64,000 bases of DNA from Streptomyces thermolilacinus SPC6 (GTDB lineage: Bacteria; Actinomycetota; Actinomycetes; Streptomycetales; Streptomycetaceae), in assembly GCF_000478605.2 (NCBI RefSeq), contig NZ_ASHX02000001.1, positions 3,449,895-3,513,894 on the forward strand, written 5' to 3'. The translations under genes were made by a program, and so were the position numbers. The first letter of the stretch is position 1, and the number at the start of each line of letters is the position of its first letter. This document shows positions 29,125 to 38,291 of the stretch, piece by piece. Below the pieces are notes generated by a model that worked only from the letters and a program-made list of their open reading frames with translations, did no database searches and was not told the origin of the DNA.

Positions 29125-30048
29125 GTGGACAAGGTCGAGGAGTTCGAGGAGCTGCGACCGCTGCTGTTCTCGATCGCCTACCGGATTCTGGGCAGCGTGA
29201 GCGAGGCCGAGGACGCGGTGCAGGAGACATGGCTGCGCTTCGACGGCTCCTCGACCGTGCCCACGTCGGTCAAGGCGTTCCTGTCCACCACGGTGACGCG
29301 GATCGCGATCGACGTGCTGCGCTCGGCGCGGGTGCGGCGGGAGAGCTATGTGGGCCCGTGGCTGCCGGAGCCGCTGCTGAGCGACCCGTACGAGGACCCG
29401 GAGCGGGCGGCGGAGCTGGCCGACTCCGTGTCGATGGCGGCGCTGCTGCTGCTGGAGCGGCTGAGCCCGCTGGAGCGGTCGGTGTTCGTGCTGCGGGAGG
29501 TGTTCGCCTTCGGGTTCGACGAGATCGCGGCGGCGGTGGGGCGTTCGGAGGCGGCCTGCCGCCAGTTGCTGGTGCGGGCGCGGCGGCACATGCGGGCGGG
29601 GCGGCCGAGGTTCGAAGCGGACCGCCGGGAGCGGCAGGAGCTGGCGACGCGGTTCTTCGACGCCCTGCGGGACGGCGACGTGAAGGGGCTTCAGGGCCTC
29701 CTGGCCGCCGACGCCCAGCTGGTCGGCGACGGTGGCGGGAAGGCCCCGCAGCTGGCCCGGACCGTCGTCGGCGCCGACAAGGTGGCCAGGCTGCTGGGCT
29801 CGGCCATCCTCAAGATGGTCAAGGTCGGCGTGACGTTCGAGCCGCTTGAGGTCAACGGCCAGCCCGGGGCGGTCTTCCGCGACCGGGACGGCAGGGTGCT
29901 GCACACCCTGACGCTCGATGTGCTCGACGGGGAGATCCGGACCGTCCGCTCGGTGATCAACCCCGACAAGCTCGCCCACATCGGTCCGGTCGCCGACGCG
30001 TGGGCCCTGGACCGCGAGGTGAGGCGGGTCGGCCGGGAGGGCTCCTGA
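29125..30048 (+). CDS. ECF41-family RNA polymerase sigma factor (SigJ-like)
   Basis: The 307-residue sigma factor has region 2 (SEAEDAVQETWLRF near 24-37), region 4 (LSPLERSVFVLREVFAFGFD near 113-132) and a C-terminal SnoaL-like extension. The hallmarks of ECF41 are present: the linker WLPEP near 78, DGGGK at 202-206 and NPDKL at 279-283. In this group the extension replaces an anti-sigma factor and tunes activity. GTG is the start, with GAAGGG upstream. The AhpD-like gene upstream is its expected target. Confidence 0.92.
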   Translation: MDKVEEFEELRPLLFSIAYRILGSVSEAEDAVQETWLRFDGSSTVPTSVKAFLSTTVTRIAIDVLRSARVRRESYVGPWLPEPLLSDPYEDPERAAELADSVSMAALLLLERLSPLERSVFVLREVFAFGFDEIAAAVGRSEAACRQLLVRARRHMRAGRPRFEADRRERQELATRFFDALRDGDVKGLQGLLAADAQLVGDGGGKAPQLARTVVGADKVARLLGSAILKMVKVGVTFEPLEVNGQPGAVFRDRDGRVLHTLTLDVLDGEIRTVRSVINPDKLAHIGPVADAWALDREVRRVGREGS

Positions 30049-30131
30049 GCCGTGGCTTTCAAGGCCCTTCCAGGTCACAGGACAGCGTTACCGGCGAGAA
30101 CCGGACACGGACAACCTCAAATAAGGATCAA

Positions 30132-30269
30132 GTGGTAACGATCGCGCGAATTGCCCTGCGCGACTCTGAGGAGCGGATCGTTCCGGTGTTTGACTTGCCC
30201 GGTCGAACGGGTGCGGGCGGAGGGGGATCTGCGTCCGCACCCGCCTATCGCGGGGGGAAGCGCGCATGA
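30132..30269 (+). CDS. Possible 45-residue small protein upstream of a lipoprotein gene
   Basis: A GTG at 30132, 5 bases behind AAGGA, opens 45 codons (VTIARIALRDSEERIVPVFD, then a Gly/Ala-rich tail ending GGKRA). The stop overlaps the next ATG as ATGA, the coupling pattern of a leader or co-translated gene. There is no signal peptide or known motif. The first half uses less GC-biased codons than nearby genes, and the call rests on the RBS and overlap only. Confidence 0.35.
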   Translation: MVTIARIALRDSEERIVPVFDLPGRTGAGGGGSASAPAYRGGKRA

Positions 30270-30784
30270 TCCGTTCACGAGGCCGAAGCGCCGTGCTCGC
30301 GGCCCTGGTGGCCGTTCTGGGATGCATGACCGGGTGCACGAGCACGGACGGCACGGTCACGGTGACGAGCAGGTCCGCCACGGCGCCGTCTCCGGACCCG
30401 TCCGCCCCGGCCTCGAACGCCCCGGCCCCGGACGTTTCGGCGCCGCGCGTCCCCGCCCCGTCGCTGCCGGAGGTCGTACCGGGCTTCGTACGGCTCGCCT
30501 CCGGAGGGCCCCGGCGGGGGAGCGCCGACCTGGGCCGGATCGTGGTCGGCAGGGGCACCACGTGGGTCAACATCCACTGCGTCGCCGACAGCGGCACGCG
30601 GCGGCTGAAGGTGACGGTGGGCGAGGTCGCGGAGTTCGGCGTCGCGTGCGGCGGCTCCGAGTCCGGCACGTACGCGAACCGGCTCGACCTGTCCGAGGGC
30701 GGCACGGGCCGCTTCCGCGTCGAGGCGCCGCACGACGTCCGCTGGACGGCCGACGTCCAGGGCGAGAGGACGTCCCGGGGCTGA
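30266..30784 (+). CDS. Secreted lipoprotein of unknown function
   Basis: The 172-residue product has a lipoprotein signal with lipobox MTGC (Cys24) and a Thr/Ser/Pro/Ala-rich linker (about 25-72). A small beta-rich domain follows with WVNIHCVADSGTRRLKVTVG (about 99-118) and FGVACGG. Two Cys in the domain could form a disulfide. GGGGGAAG lies 6 bases before the ATG. I do not recognise the domain. It precedes the P450 gene by 17 bases, but that gene has its own leaderless-type promoter. Confidence 0.7.
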   Translation: MIRSRGRSAVLAALVAVLGCMTGCTSTDGTVTVTSRSATAPSPDPSAPASNAPAPDVSAPRVPAPSLPEVVPGFVRLASGGPRRGSADLGRIVVGRGTTWVNIHCVADSGTRRLKVTVGEVAEFGVACGGSESGTYANRLDLSEGGTGRFRVEAPHDVRWTADVQGERTSRG

Positions 30785-30801
30785 GCGGGTAGCGTCCGGG
30801 C

Positions 30802-32007
30802 ATGGAAATGGTGTTCGACCCCTGGTCGCCCCGGTTCGTCGCCGACCCCTACCCCGCGTACGCGGAGCTGCGGGAGGAGGGGCGGGTGCACTGGTTCGCG
30901 CCCACCCGGCAGTACCTCGTCCCGCACCACGCCGACGTGTCCGCGCTGCTGCGGGACCGGCGGCTGGGGCGGACGTACCTCCACCGCTTCACGCACAAGG
31001 AGTTCGGCCGGACCCCGCCGCCCCCGGAGCACGAGCCGTTCACCACGCTCAACGGGCAAGGGCTGCTCGACCTGGAAGGGCCGGACCACACGCGCATCCG
31101 GCGGCTGGTGGCGAAGGCGTTCACGCCCCGCACGGTCGAGCGTCTCGAACCGGTCGTGCGCCGACTGGCGGCCGAGCTGGTGGACGGCCTCGTCGCGGAC
31201 GGCGGCGGCGACCTCCTCACCCGGGTCGCCGAGCCCCTGCCCGTCGCGGTCATCGCGGAGATGCTCGGCGTACCTGCGTCCGACCGGCCCCTCCTGAGGC
31301 CCTGGTCGGCGGCGATCTGCGGGATGTTCGAGCTGAATCCGGACGAGGAGACCGCCCGACGCGCGGTGGCCGCGTCCGTGGAGTTCTCGGCGTATCTGCG
31401 CGAGCTGATCGCGCGGCGGCGGAAGGAGCCCGGCGACGACCTCGTGTCCGCGCTGATCGCCGCGCACGACGAGGGCGACCGGCTCACCGAGCAGGAGATG
31501 GTCTCCACCTGCGTACTGCTCCTCAACGCCGGCCACGAGGCGACCGTCGGCACGACCGTCAACGGCTGGTGGACCCTCTTCCGTCACCCGGAGCAGCTCG
31601 CCGCGCTGCGCTCCGGCGCCGTACCACTGTCCACAGCTGTGGAGGAACTGCTGCGCTACGACACCCCGCTCCAGATGTTCGAGCGCTGGGTGCTGGACGA
31701 CATCGAGATCGGCGGGGTCACCGTGGAGCGCGGCTCGGAGGTGGCGCTGCTGTTCGGCTCCGCGAACCGGGACCCGGCCCGGTTCGCCCGCCCGGACCGC
31801 CTGGACCTGGCCCGTACGGAGAACCCGCACGTGGGTTTCGGCGCGGGCATCCACTACTGCCTGGGCGCGCCGCTGGCCCGGCTGGAGCTCACCGCGTCGT
31901 TCGGTGAGCTCCTGCGCCGGGCCCCGGGGATGCGCCCCGCCGCCGAGCCGGAGTGGCGGCCCGGCTATGTGATCCGGGGCCTGGAGGGCCTGCCGGTCAC
32001 GCTGTAG
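30802..32007 (+). CDS. Cytochrome P450
   Basis: The 401-residue soluble P450 has the I-helix segment NAGHEATVGTT (A243-T248, with an Ala before the conserved Thr), the K-helix EELLRYD, and the heme loop GFGAGIHYCLGAP with the thiolate ligand C353. It fits class I bacterial P450s of the CYP107/CYP125-like broad group and needs ferredoxin partners, none of which is adjacent. The substrate is unknown. A TAGCGT -10 ends 6 bases before the ATG, so it is probably leaderless. A hairpin follows at 32010. Confidence 0.92.
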   Translation: MEMVFDPWSPRFVADPYPAYAELREEGRVHWFAPTRQYLVPHHADVSALLRDRRLGRTYLHRFTHKEFGRTPPPPEHEPFTTLNGQGLLDLEGPDHTRIRRLVAKAFTPRTVERLEPVVRRLAAELVDGLVADGGGDLLTRVAEPLPVAVIAEMLGVPASDRPLLRPWSAAICGMFELNPDEETARRAVAASVEFSAYLRELIARRRKEPGDDLVSALIAAHDEGDRLTEQEMVSTCVLLLNAGHEATVGTTVNGWWTLFRHPEQLAALRSGAVPLSTAVEELLRYDTPLQMFERWVLDDIEIGGVTVERGSEVALLFGSANRDPARFARPDRLDLARTENPHVGFGAGIHYCLGAPLARLELTASFGELLRRAPGMRPAAEPEWRPGYVIRGLEGLPVTL

Positions 32008-32009
32008 GG

Positions 32010-32035
32010 CCCCGGCCGACGCGCACCGGCCGGGG
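32010..32035. terminator. Terminator between P450 and ABC permease genes
   Basis: CCCCGGCC (32010-32017) pairs with GGCCGGGG (32028-32035) around a 10-base loop, right after the P450 stop. It separates convergent genes. Confidence 0.7.
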
Positions 32036-32088
32036 TCACGGCGTGGAGCACCCGGCCGGAGGCCACGCCGTGGAGCACCCGCAGATGA

Positions 32089-33711
32089 TCAGGACGCGAC
32101 GAGGTCCCGGCGCCGCAGCCCCGCGAGCCCCGCCGCGACCAGCACCGCCGCCCCGGCCGCCAGCACCAGCACCGGCTGCCACGCCATGTCGGCACCCGGC
32201 AGCTTCGGCAGGTGCCCGAACGGCGACAGGTTCAGCACGGCCTGCGGCAGGTCCAGCGCCGGACCGATCCAGCCGATCGCGACCGCGAGCCCGGCCACGC
32301 CCCACGCGGCGACGGCCGCCTTCGGGAACGCCCCGTGCAGCAGCACCGCCAGCGCGCCCAGCAGCCACACGCCGGGCAGCTGCACGGCCGCCGCGCCCAT
32401 CACGCCGCCGAAGTCCCGCCCGTACGAGAGGTACATCCCGGTCCCGGCCGTGAGCATCAGCAGCACCGGCCCGGCGAACGCGATCACCAGGTGCCCGGCG
32501 GCCCAGCGCAGCCGCCCGACCGGGCTCGCGAGCAGCGGTTCGGCGCGCTGCGAGGTCTCCTCACCGTGCAGCCGCAGCACCGACCCGACCGCGTACAGCG
32601 ACGCGACCATCCCGAAGAGGCCCAGCAGCGCGGCCAGGAACGTGTCGCTGATGGCCTGCGCGCCGCCCATCCGCTCGAAGATCTGCCGCGCCTGCTCGTT
32701 GTCCCCGACCAGGTCGGCGGCGCCCTCGACCATCCCGCCGAACACGAGTCCCGCGACCAGGAACCCGGCCGTCCACCCGGCGAGCCCGCCCCGCTGGAGC
32801 CGCCAGGCCAGCGCGCCCGCCGAGGCGAGCCGCCCCTCGGCGGGACCGGGCCGGGCGGGCAGGAAGCTCATCCCGACATCGCGGCGCCCGGTCAGCTCGT
32901 ACGCGACGAATCCCTGTACGAGCACGGCGGCGGCCGACAGCAGCAGCACCCACCAGCGGTCCCCGGCGAACGCCCGGACGTTCTCCGCCCAGCCGACCGG
33001 CGACAGCCACGTCAGGAGCGAGCCGCCCTCCGCGTCACCCGCGTCGCCCGCCGCGCGCAGCACGAACGCGGCGCCCAGCACCCCGGCCGTGAGGCCCTTC
33101 GCGAGCCGGGCGCTCTCCGTCAGCTGCGCCACGATCGCCGCCATCGTCGCGAAGACCATGCCGGTCAGCCCGATCGCCAGGCCCAGCGCGAGCGCGCCGC
33201 CCGCGCCCTGCCCGGCCAGTCCGGCGGTGATGACCAGCGCCAGGGCGGTGTTGGCGACCAGCGCGGCGAGCAGCGCGGCGGTCAGCGGCGCCCGCCGCCC
33301 GACCATGGCGGCCGACAGCATCTCCTGGCGGCCGGTCTCCTCCTCCTCGCGGGTGTGCCGGACGACGATGACCAGGCTCATGACGGCCGCGAGGACCGAC
33401 GCGAACACCCCGAACCGCCAGGCGACGAGCGCGCCGACCGAGTCCCCGTAGACCGGCCCGTACAGGGACCGCAGGGAGCTGTTGGCGGTCATCGACGTGG
33501 CGACCTGGGCGCGGTCGGCGGCCGTCGGGTAGAGGGCGTCGATCGACCCGGCGCCGCTGACGACGACCATGCCGAGGACCAGCACCCACACGGGCAGCAT
33601 CACCCGGTCGCGGCGCAGCGCGAGCCGCAGCAGCGCGCCCGTACCGGCCAGGTGGCGCGGGCCGCCGGCCGTCGTGGGCGGGGCGGCGGCGGTCGTGACG
33701 GTCGCGCTCAC
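32089..33711 (-). CDS. ABC exporter permease (polyketide-antibiotic exporter type)
   Basis: The 540-residue membrane protein has about twelve hydrophobic segments in two halves. It follows the plan of the Streptomyces tetronasin/TnrB3-type permeases annotated as exporters of polyketide antibiotics. [15 protein letters not shown] (about 120-134) and [11 protein letters not shown] (about 380-390) are the paired cytoplasmic loops that contact the ATPase. The GTG start overlaps the ATPase stop, so it is co-translated with that gene. The cargo is unknown; a drug or lipid is likely. It is controlled with the ATPase by the operator at 34624. Confidence 0.85.
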   Translation of the reverse strand: MSATVTTAAAPPTTAGGPRHLAGTGALLRLALRRDRVMLPVWVLVLGMVVVSGAGSIDALYPTAADRAQVATSMTANSSLRSLYGPVYGDSVGALVAWRFGVFASVLAAVMSLVIVVRHTREEEETGRQEMLSAAMVGRRAPLTAALLAALVANTALALVITAGLAGQGAGGALALGLAIGLTGMVFATMAAIVAQLTESARLAKGLTAGVLGAAFVLRAAGDAGDAEGGSLLTWLSPVGWAENVRAFAGDRWWVLLLSAAAVLVQGFVAYELTGRRDVGMSFLPARPGPAEGRLASAGALAWRLQRGGLAGWTAGFLVAGLVFGGMVEGAADLVGDNEQARQIFERMGGAQAISDTFLAALLGLFGMVASLYAVGSVLRLHGEETSQRAEPLLASPVGRLRWAAGHLVIAFAGPVLLMLTAGTGMYLSYGRDFGGVMGAAAVQLPGVWLLGALAVLLHGAFPKAAVAAWGVAGLAVAIGWIGPALDLPQAVLNLSPFGHLPKLPGADMAWQPVLVLAAGAAVLVAAGLAGLRRRDLVAS

Positions 33712-34604
33712 CGGGTCACCGCCTCGTCCTCGTAGTGGCGCAGGAACAGCTCCTCCAGGGTGGGCGGCGCGCTGGTCAGGGACCGTACGCCCGCCTCGGT
33801 GAGGGAGCGCAGCACGGCGTCGAGCCGGTCCGTGTCCACCTGGAGCCGTACGCGGGCGCCCTCGACCCGCAGGTCGTGGACGCCGGGCAGCCCCCCGAGC
33901 CCGTTCGGCGGGGCGGCCAGCTCGGCCTCCACGCTGGTGCGGGTCAGATGGCGCAGCTCGGCGAGCGAGCCGGACTCGACGGTGCGGCCCTTGCGGATGA
34001 TGCTCACCCGGTCGCAGAGGCTCTCCACCTCGCTCAGGATGTGCGACGACAGCAGGACCGTGCGGCCCCGGTCGCGCTCCTCGCGCACGCACGTCTGGAA
34101 GACGCCCTCCATCAGCGGGTCGAGGCCGCTGGTCGGCTCGTCCAGGATCAGCACGTCCACGTCGGACGCGAAGGCCGCGACGAGGGCGACCTTCTGCCGG
34201 TTGCCCTTGGAGTACGTACGGCCCTTCTTCGTCGGGTCCAGCTCGAACCGCTCGACCAGTTCGGCGCGCCGCGCCTTGTCGAGGCCGCCGCGCAGCCTGC
34301 CGTACAGGTCGATCACCTCGCCGCCGGACAGGTTGCGCCAGAGCGTCACGTCGCCGGGCACGTACGCCACCCGGCGGTGCAGCTCGACGGCGTCCTGCCA
34401 GGGGTCGCGGCCGAGCAGCCGGGTGGTTCCGGAGTCGGCGCGGAGCAGCCCGAGGAGGACGCGGATGGTGGTGGACTTCCCGGAGCCGTTGGGCCCGAGG
34501 AAGCCGTGGACCTCGCCGGCGGCGACGTTCAGGTCGAGGCCGGCGAGCGCGTGGGTGCGCCCGAAGGACTTGTGCAGTCCGCTGACGGCGATGGCGTTCG
34601 TCAT
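33708..34604 (-). CDS. ABC transporter ATP-binding protein
   Basis: The 298-residue ATPase has Walker [10 protein letters not shown] (37-45), a degenerate signature [11 protein letters not shown], Walker [13 protein letters not shown], and the H-loop SSHIL. A C-terminal regulatory region with a beta-type domain follows (about 220-298). It pairs with the permease, whose start overlaps its stop. The YSKGN signature in place of LSGGQ is typical of this drug-exporter subgroup. The divergent MarR-like gene and the palindrome at 34624 suggest repression until an inducer binds. Confidence 0.93.
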   Translation of the reverse strand: MTNAIAVSGLHKSFGRTHALAGLDLNVAAGEVHGFLGPNGSGKSTTIRVLLGLLRADSGTTRLLGRDPWQDAVELHRRVAYVPGDVTLWRNLSGGEVIDLYGRLRGGLDKARRAELVERFELDPTKKGRTYSKGNRQKVALVAAFASDVDVLILDEPTSGLDPLMEGVFQTCVREERDRGRTVLLSSHILSEVESLCDRVSIIRKGRTVESGSLAELRHLTRTSVEAELAAPPNGLGGLPGVHDLRVEGARVRLQVDTDRLDAVLRSLTEAGVRSLTSAPPTLEELFLRHYEDEAVTR

Positions 34605-34623
34605 GCTTCGACGCTACGCCTGT

Positions 34624-34641
34624 CTTCACAAATTTGTGAAG
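34624..34641. promoter_or_regulatory. Perfect 18-bp operator palindrome between ABC exporter and MarR-like gene
   Basis: CTTCACAAATTTGTGAAG is a perfect palindrome, AT-rich in a GC-rich setting. It sits 20 bases upstream of the ATPase start and 47 bases upstream of the regulator start. It is the likely binding site of the divergent MarR/GbsR-like regulator and could repress both directions. Confidence 0.8.
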
Positions 34642-34687
34642 TTAAGGAAGCGTATAAAATCGGGATGTTCGAAGGCGATGGGAGACG

Positions 34688-35200
34688 ATGGGCCGCATGG
34701 GAACCGAGAACCGGCTCGCGGAGCGCGACGAGGAGGCGGTGAACCGCTTCGTCGAGCGTTTCGCCGGGGAGCTGACACAGGCCGGGATGCAGCGCATGGC
34801 GTCCAGGGTGTTCGCCGCGCTGCTCGTCTCCGACAGCGCCGCCATGACCGCCGCCGAACTGGGCGACCAGCTGCGCATCAGCCCGGCCGCCGTCTCGGGC
34901 GCGGTGCGCTACCTGACGCAGGTCAACATGATCGGCCGCGAGCGCGACCCGGGCTCCCGCCGCGAGCGGTACGTGCTCCACGAGGGCATGTGGTACGAGG
35001 TGTTCACCCGCCGCGACGAGGTCCTGAGCCGCTGGCAGAAGACCCTCCGCGAGGGCGCCGACACCCTCGGGACGGACACGGCGGCGGGGGAGCGGCTGGC
35101 GGAGACGGCGGAGTTCTTCCAGTTCCTCCACGACGAACTGCTCCAGATCATGGACCGCTGGCGGCAGCGCAAGGAGGAACGCCCCCCGAGCCCGGCCTGA
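34688..35200 (+). CDS. MarR/GbsR-like transcriptional regulator
   Basis: The 170-residue regulator has a winged helix-turn-helix (about 55-110): MTAAELGDQLRISPAAVSGA and LTQVNMIGRERDPGSRRERYVL. A helical dimerisation region follows, with an Arg/Glu-rich C-terminus. It resembles the GbsR-like MarR group. It is divergent from the ABC exporter genes, and the palindrome at 34624-34641 lies between, so it probably represses the exporter and itself. The ligand is unknown. An ATG at 34697 is an alternative start. Confidence 0.87.
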   Translation: MGRMGTENRLAERDEEAVNRFVERFAGELTQAGMQRMASRVFAALLVSDSAAMTAAELGDQLRISPAAVSGAVRYLTQVNMIGRERDPGSRRERYVLHEGMWYEVFTRRDEVLSRWQKTLREGADTLGTDTAAGERLAETAEFFQFLHDELLQIMDRWRQRKEERPPSPA

Positions 35201-35221
35201 CCGGGGTTCCACCCCGGGCGG

Positions 35222-35299
35222 TCCGCTCCCACCCCCTACGGGCCTGGCCCCCCTACGGGTCCTCACCGTCCCCCACGGGCCCCTCCCACCCCCTACGGG
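35222..35299. repeat. Degenerate CCCCCTACGGG repeats
   Basis: CCCCCTACGGG occurs at 35232-35242, 35249-35259 and 35289-35299, with a one-base-deleted copy between. It fills the gap between two convergent genes and shows no coding frame. Confidence 0.75.
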
Positions 35300-35331
35300 C
35301 CCCCTCGCGCCCCAGGAAACCCCCCGCCCCC

Positions 35332-36210
35332 CTACGCCCCCTCCGGGGACAGCGCTGGGGCCGGGATGAGGAGGGACCAGGCCGCCGGGCGTACCGTCCA
35401 GGTGCGGGTGTGCACCGGGCCGGTCGGTTCGGCGTCCGCGCGGTAGCGGAAGCCCGTGCCGCCGGGGCCCGAAACGGTGACCGTACGGGCCGCCGACCGC
35501 CTCGGGGCCGCCGCCCGGGGGCGTACGACGACCTCCGCCGTACCGTCCCGCGCCACCAGCGTCACGCCGTCCACCGGGTCGTCCATGTCGGCCAGCAGCC
35601 GCCCGTCCGCCTCCACCCGCAGCCGCTGCCCCCGCATCTGCGGCACCCGCCCGGGGCCCGGGCCCACCAGGGTCCGCACCAGCGACCGGCACGTGCCCCA
35701 CACCGACGGCACCGGCGCCCCGCCACCCGAAGGGCGGAACCGTGCCTCGGGCGGTGCCGACGGCTCGGGCGACGGCGTCCCCTCCGGGATGCGCACCCCG
35801 CCCACGACCACCTCGCCCCGGTCGTCCACCAGCAGGTCGAGGCGGCGTGCCACCCCGTCCAGCACTGCCCGCGCCGCCGTCACCGCACCGGGCGGCGCGC
35901 CCAGCGAAACGGCCAGCCGCACCGTCTCGCGCGGCCCCACCGGAACCAGCGACAGGGCGTCCCCGCCCAGCTCACCGCCCCGGTGCAGCAGGCCCACGGC
36001 CCGTACCAGCGCCCGGTCGTCGCCGATCACCACGGGCCGCCGGGAACCCCGCCGCGCGAGGGCCCGGGCGAACTCCTCCGAGGTGTCCGGCAGGCACACC
36101 TTCGCGGCGGCGCCGGCGCACAACACGTCCTTCGCGATCCGTACGGACTCGCCGTCGAAGCGGCGCGCGACCGGGTCGATGACCACCAGCAGCTGGTCGG
36201 GAGCCGACAC
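35332..36210 (-). CDS. Diacylglycerol kinase catalytic-domain-like protein
   Basis: The 292-residue protein has the start of a lipid-kinase fold: LLVVIDPVARRF near 7-18, then RRPVVIGDDRALVRAVGLLH (about 59-78), where GDD replaces the usual GGDGT phosphate-binding loop. The C-terminal half has a beta-sandwich-like plan (GQRLRVEADGRLLADMDD). The changed loop leaves ATP binding uncertain. The GTG at 36210 is preferred because GAGGAAGGA lies 6 bases upstream. It is divergent from purA. Confidence 0.65.
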   Translation of the reverse strand: MSAPDQLLVVIDPVARRFDGESVRIAKDVLCAGAAAKVCLPDTSEEFARALARRGSRRPVVIGDDRALVRAVGLLHRGGELGGDALSLVPVGPRETVRLAVSLGAPPGAVTAARAVLDGVARRLDLLVDDRGEVVVGGVRIPEGTPSPEPSAPPEARFRPSGGGAPVPSVWGTCRSLVRTLVGPGPGRVPQMRGQRLRVEADGRLLADMDDPVDGVTLVARDGTAEVVVRPRAAAPRRSAARTVTVSGPGGTGFRYRADAEPTGPVHTRTWTVRPAAWSLLIPAPALSPEGA

Positions 36211-36244
36211 CTCGGTCCTTCCTCGGGTAGCATCTTTGTGCAAG

Positions 36245-36272
36245 AGCCCCTTGCGCTATTGCGCCAGGGGCT
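36245..36272 (+). other. Leader hairpin upstream of purA
   Basis: AGCCCC-T (36245-36251) pairs with A-GGGGCT (36266-36272), and GCGC pairs with GCGC around TATT with one mismatch. It lies 112 bases before the purA start and 35 bases from the divergent gene. It may be in the purA 5' leader. It does not look like a purine riboswitch. Confidence 0.45.
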
Positions 36273-36383
36273 TCGTCTATTCCGGGGCACCGGTTCAACG
36301 GCTCAGGCTGCCGTCGTACACCGCCGTACGACTTCTTCCGCCCCTGGCCTTGGACATGCCCCGCCCGGAAGGGGTGTACGCCT

Positions 36384-37667
36384 GTGCCCGCACTTGTGCT
36401 GCTCGGTGCTCAGTGGGGTGACGAGGGCAAGGGAAAGGCCACCGACCTCCTCGGTGGATCCGTCGACTACGTGGTGCGCTACCAGGGCGGTAACAACGCC
36501 GGTCACACGGTCGTCGTAGGCGACCAGAAGTACGCGCTGCATCTCCTTCCCTCCGGCATCCTCTCCCCCGGATGCACCCCCGTGATCGGAAACGGCGTCG
36601 TCGTCGACCCGGCCGTCCTGCTCTCCGAGCTGAGCGGGCTGAACGAGCGAGGCGTCGACACATCCAAGCTCCTGATCAGCGGGAACGCCCACCTGATCAC
36701 GCCGTACAACGTCACGCTCGACAAGGTGACGGAACGGTTCCTCGGGAAGCGGAAGATCGGTACGACCGGCCGTGGCATCGGCCCGACGTACGCCGACAAG
36801 ATCAACCGCGTCGGCATCCGCGTCCAGGACCTCTACGACGAGTCGATCCTCACCCAGAAGGTCGAGGCGGCGCTGGAGGGCAAGAACCAGATCCTGGCGA
36901 AGCTCTACAACCGGCGCGCGATCGAGGCCGGGCAGATCGTGGAGGAGATGCTCCAGTACGCGGAGCAGATCAAGCCGTACGTCGCCGACACGACGCTGAT
37001 CCTCAACAACGCGCTCGACGAGGACAAGGTGGTCCTCTTCGAGGGCGGCCAGGGCACCCTGCTGGACGTGGACCACGGCACGTACCCGTTCGTGACCTCG
37101 TCGAACCCGACCGCGGGCGGCGCCTGCACCGGCACCGGCGTGGGCCCGACGAAGATCAGCCGGGTCATCGGCATCCTGAAGGCGTACACGACCCGCGTGG
37201 GCGCCGGTCCGTTCCCGACGGAGCTGTTCGACGAGGACGGCGAGGCGCTGCGGCGCATCGGCGGCGAGCGCGGCGTGACCACCGGGCGCGACCGGCGCTG
37301 CGGCTGGTTCGACGCGGTGATCGCCCGCTACGCGACGCGGGTGAACGGCCTGACGGACTTCTTCCTCACGAAGCTGGACGTCCTGACCGGCTGGGAGCAG
37401 ATCCCGGTGTGCGTCGCGTACGAGATCGACGGCCGGCGCGTCGAGGAGCTGCCGTACTCGCAGACGGACTTCCACCACGCGAAGCCCGTGTACGAGTACC
37501 TGCCCGGCTGGTCGGAGGACATCTCCAAGGCGAAGACGTTCGCGGACCTGCCGAAGAACGCGCAGGCGTACGTGAAGGCGCTGGAGGAGATGTCGGGCGC
37601 GCCGATCTCCGCGATCGGTGTCGGCCCGGGCCGCACCGAGACCATCGAGATCAACTCCTTCCTCTGA
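36384..37667 (+). CDS. purA: Adenylosuccinate synthetase
   Basis: The 427-residue GTP-dependent enzyme shows GDEGKGK at 12-18 (P-loop), NAGHT near 38, [13 protein letters not shown] (about 130-142), and [14 protein letters not shown] near 300 for IMP/GTP binding. It joins aspartate to IMP on the way to AMP. The length is typical of the family. The GTG start has GGAAGGGG about 7-12 bases upstream. A terminator follows at 37718. Confidence 0.97.
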   Translation: MPALVLLGAQWGDEGKGKATDLLGGSVDYVVRYQGGNNAGHTVVVGDQKYALHLLPSGILSPGCTPVIGNGVVVDPAVLLSELSGLNERGVDTSKLLISGNAHLITPYNVTLDKVTERFLGKRKIGTTGRGIGPTYADKINRVGIRVQDLYDESILTQKVEAALEGKNQILAKLYNRRAIEAGQIVEEMLQYAEQIKPYVADTTLILNNALDEDKVVLFEGGQGTLLDVDHGTYPFVTSSNPTAGGACTGTGVGPTKISRVIGILKAYTTRVGAGPFPTELFDEDGEALRRIGGERGVTTGRDRRCGWFDAVIARYATRVNGLTDFFLTKLDVLTGWEQIPVCVAYEIDGRRVEELPYSQTDFHHAKPVYEYLPGWSEDISKAKTFADLPKNAQAYVKALEEMSGAPISAIGVGPGRTETIEINSFL

Positions 37668-37717
37668 TGTCCCGGGGCCCGGGAGCCGCAGTGCTCCTGG
37701 GCCGGCCCCCGGCCACG

Positions 37718-37764
37718 GCACGACCCGGCCCCGCAAGGCGCACCGCCTCGCGGGGCCGTCGTGC
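37718..37764 (+). terminator. Terminator after purA
   Basis: GCACGA and CGGCCCCGC on the left pair with GCGGGGCCG and TCGTGC on the right, with a 2-base bulge and a 15-base loop. It lies 50 bases after the purA stop. Confidence 0.78.
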
Positions 37765-37817
37765 GCCGCCCCCCGGGCCGTGTCCGGCCCTGTGGAGGCG
37801 GGTGGGAAGGTGGGGGC

Positions 37818-38291
37818 ATGATTCGTGCTGCTGTTCCGGCCGACGTGCCGGTCATTCACGCCATGATCCGCGACCTCGCCGAGTACGAGAAGGCCCTCCA
37901 CGAGGTGCGGGCCACCGAGGAGCACCTGCGCGAGGCGCTGTTCGGGGAGCGGCCCGCGGCGTACGCGCACATCGCCGAGGACGAGAGCGGCGAGCCGGTC
38001 GGCTTCGCCCTGTGGTTCCTGAACTTCTCCACCTGGCGCGGTGTGCACGGCATCTACCTGGAGGACCTGTACGTACGCCCCGAGGCGCGCGGCGGCGGCC
38101 ACGGCAAGGCGCTGCTGCGCGAACTCGCCCGGATCTGCGTGGAGCGCGGCTACGAGCGGCTGGAGTGGTCCGTACTGAACTGGAACACCCCGTCCATCAA
38201 CTTCTACAAGTCCCTCGGCGCCCGCCCCCAGGACGAGTGGACCGTCTACCGCCTCACCGACGAGGCGCTGGCGGAGCTGGGCCGCCCGTAG
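37818..38291 (+). CDS. GNAT acetyltransferase, spermidine/diamine N-acetyltransferase-like
   Basis: The 157-residue protein has the acetyl-CoA loop LYVRPEARGGGHGKALL (about 85-101) and the C-terminal WNTPSINFYKSLGA (about 126-139). The N-terminus (IRAAVPADVPVIHAMIRDLA) and the spacing match the SSAT-type GNAT group that acetylates polyamines or thialysine. The exact acceptor is not fixed. It is convergent with and abuts the quinone oxidoreductase gene (stop codons touch at 38291/38292). Confidence 0.85.
   Translation: MIRAAVPADVPVIHAMIRDLAEYEKALHEVRATEEHLREALFGERPAAYAHIAEDESGEPVGFALWFLNFSTWRGVHGIYLEDLYVRPEARGGGHGKALLRELARICVERGYERLEWSVLNWNTPSINFYKSLGARPQDEWTVYRLTDEALAELGRP

Noticed and set aside
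32089..34629. Single 846-codon frame covering permease and ATPase
   Set aside because: The frame runs through the ATPase gene in the wrong phase. Permease and ATPase have separate starts with an overlapping GTGA.
36245..36272. Purine riboswitch upstream of purA
   Set aside because: The hairpin lacks the conserved loops of purine aptamers.
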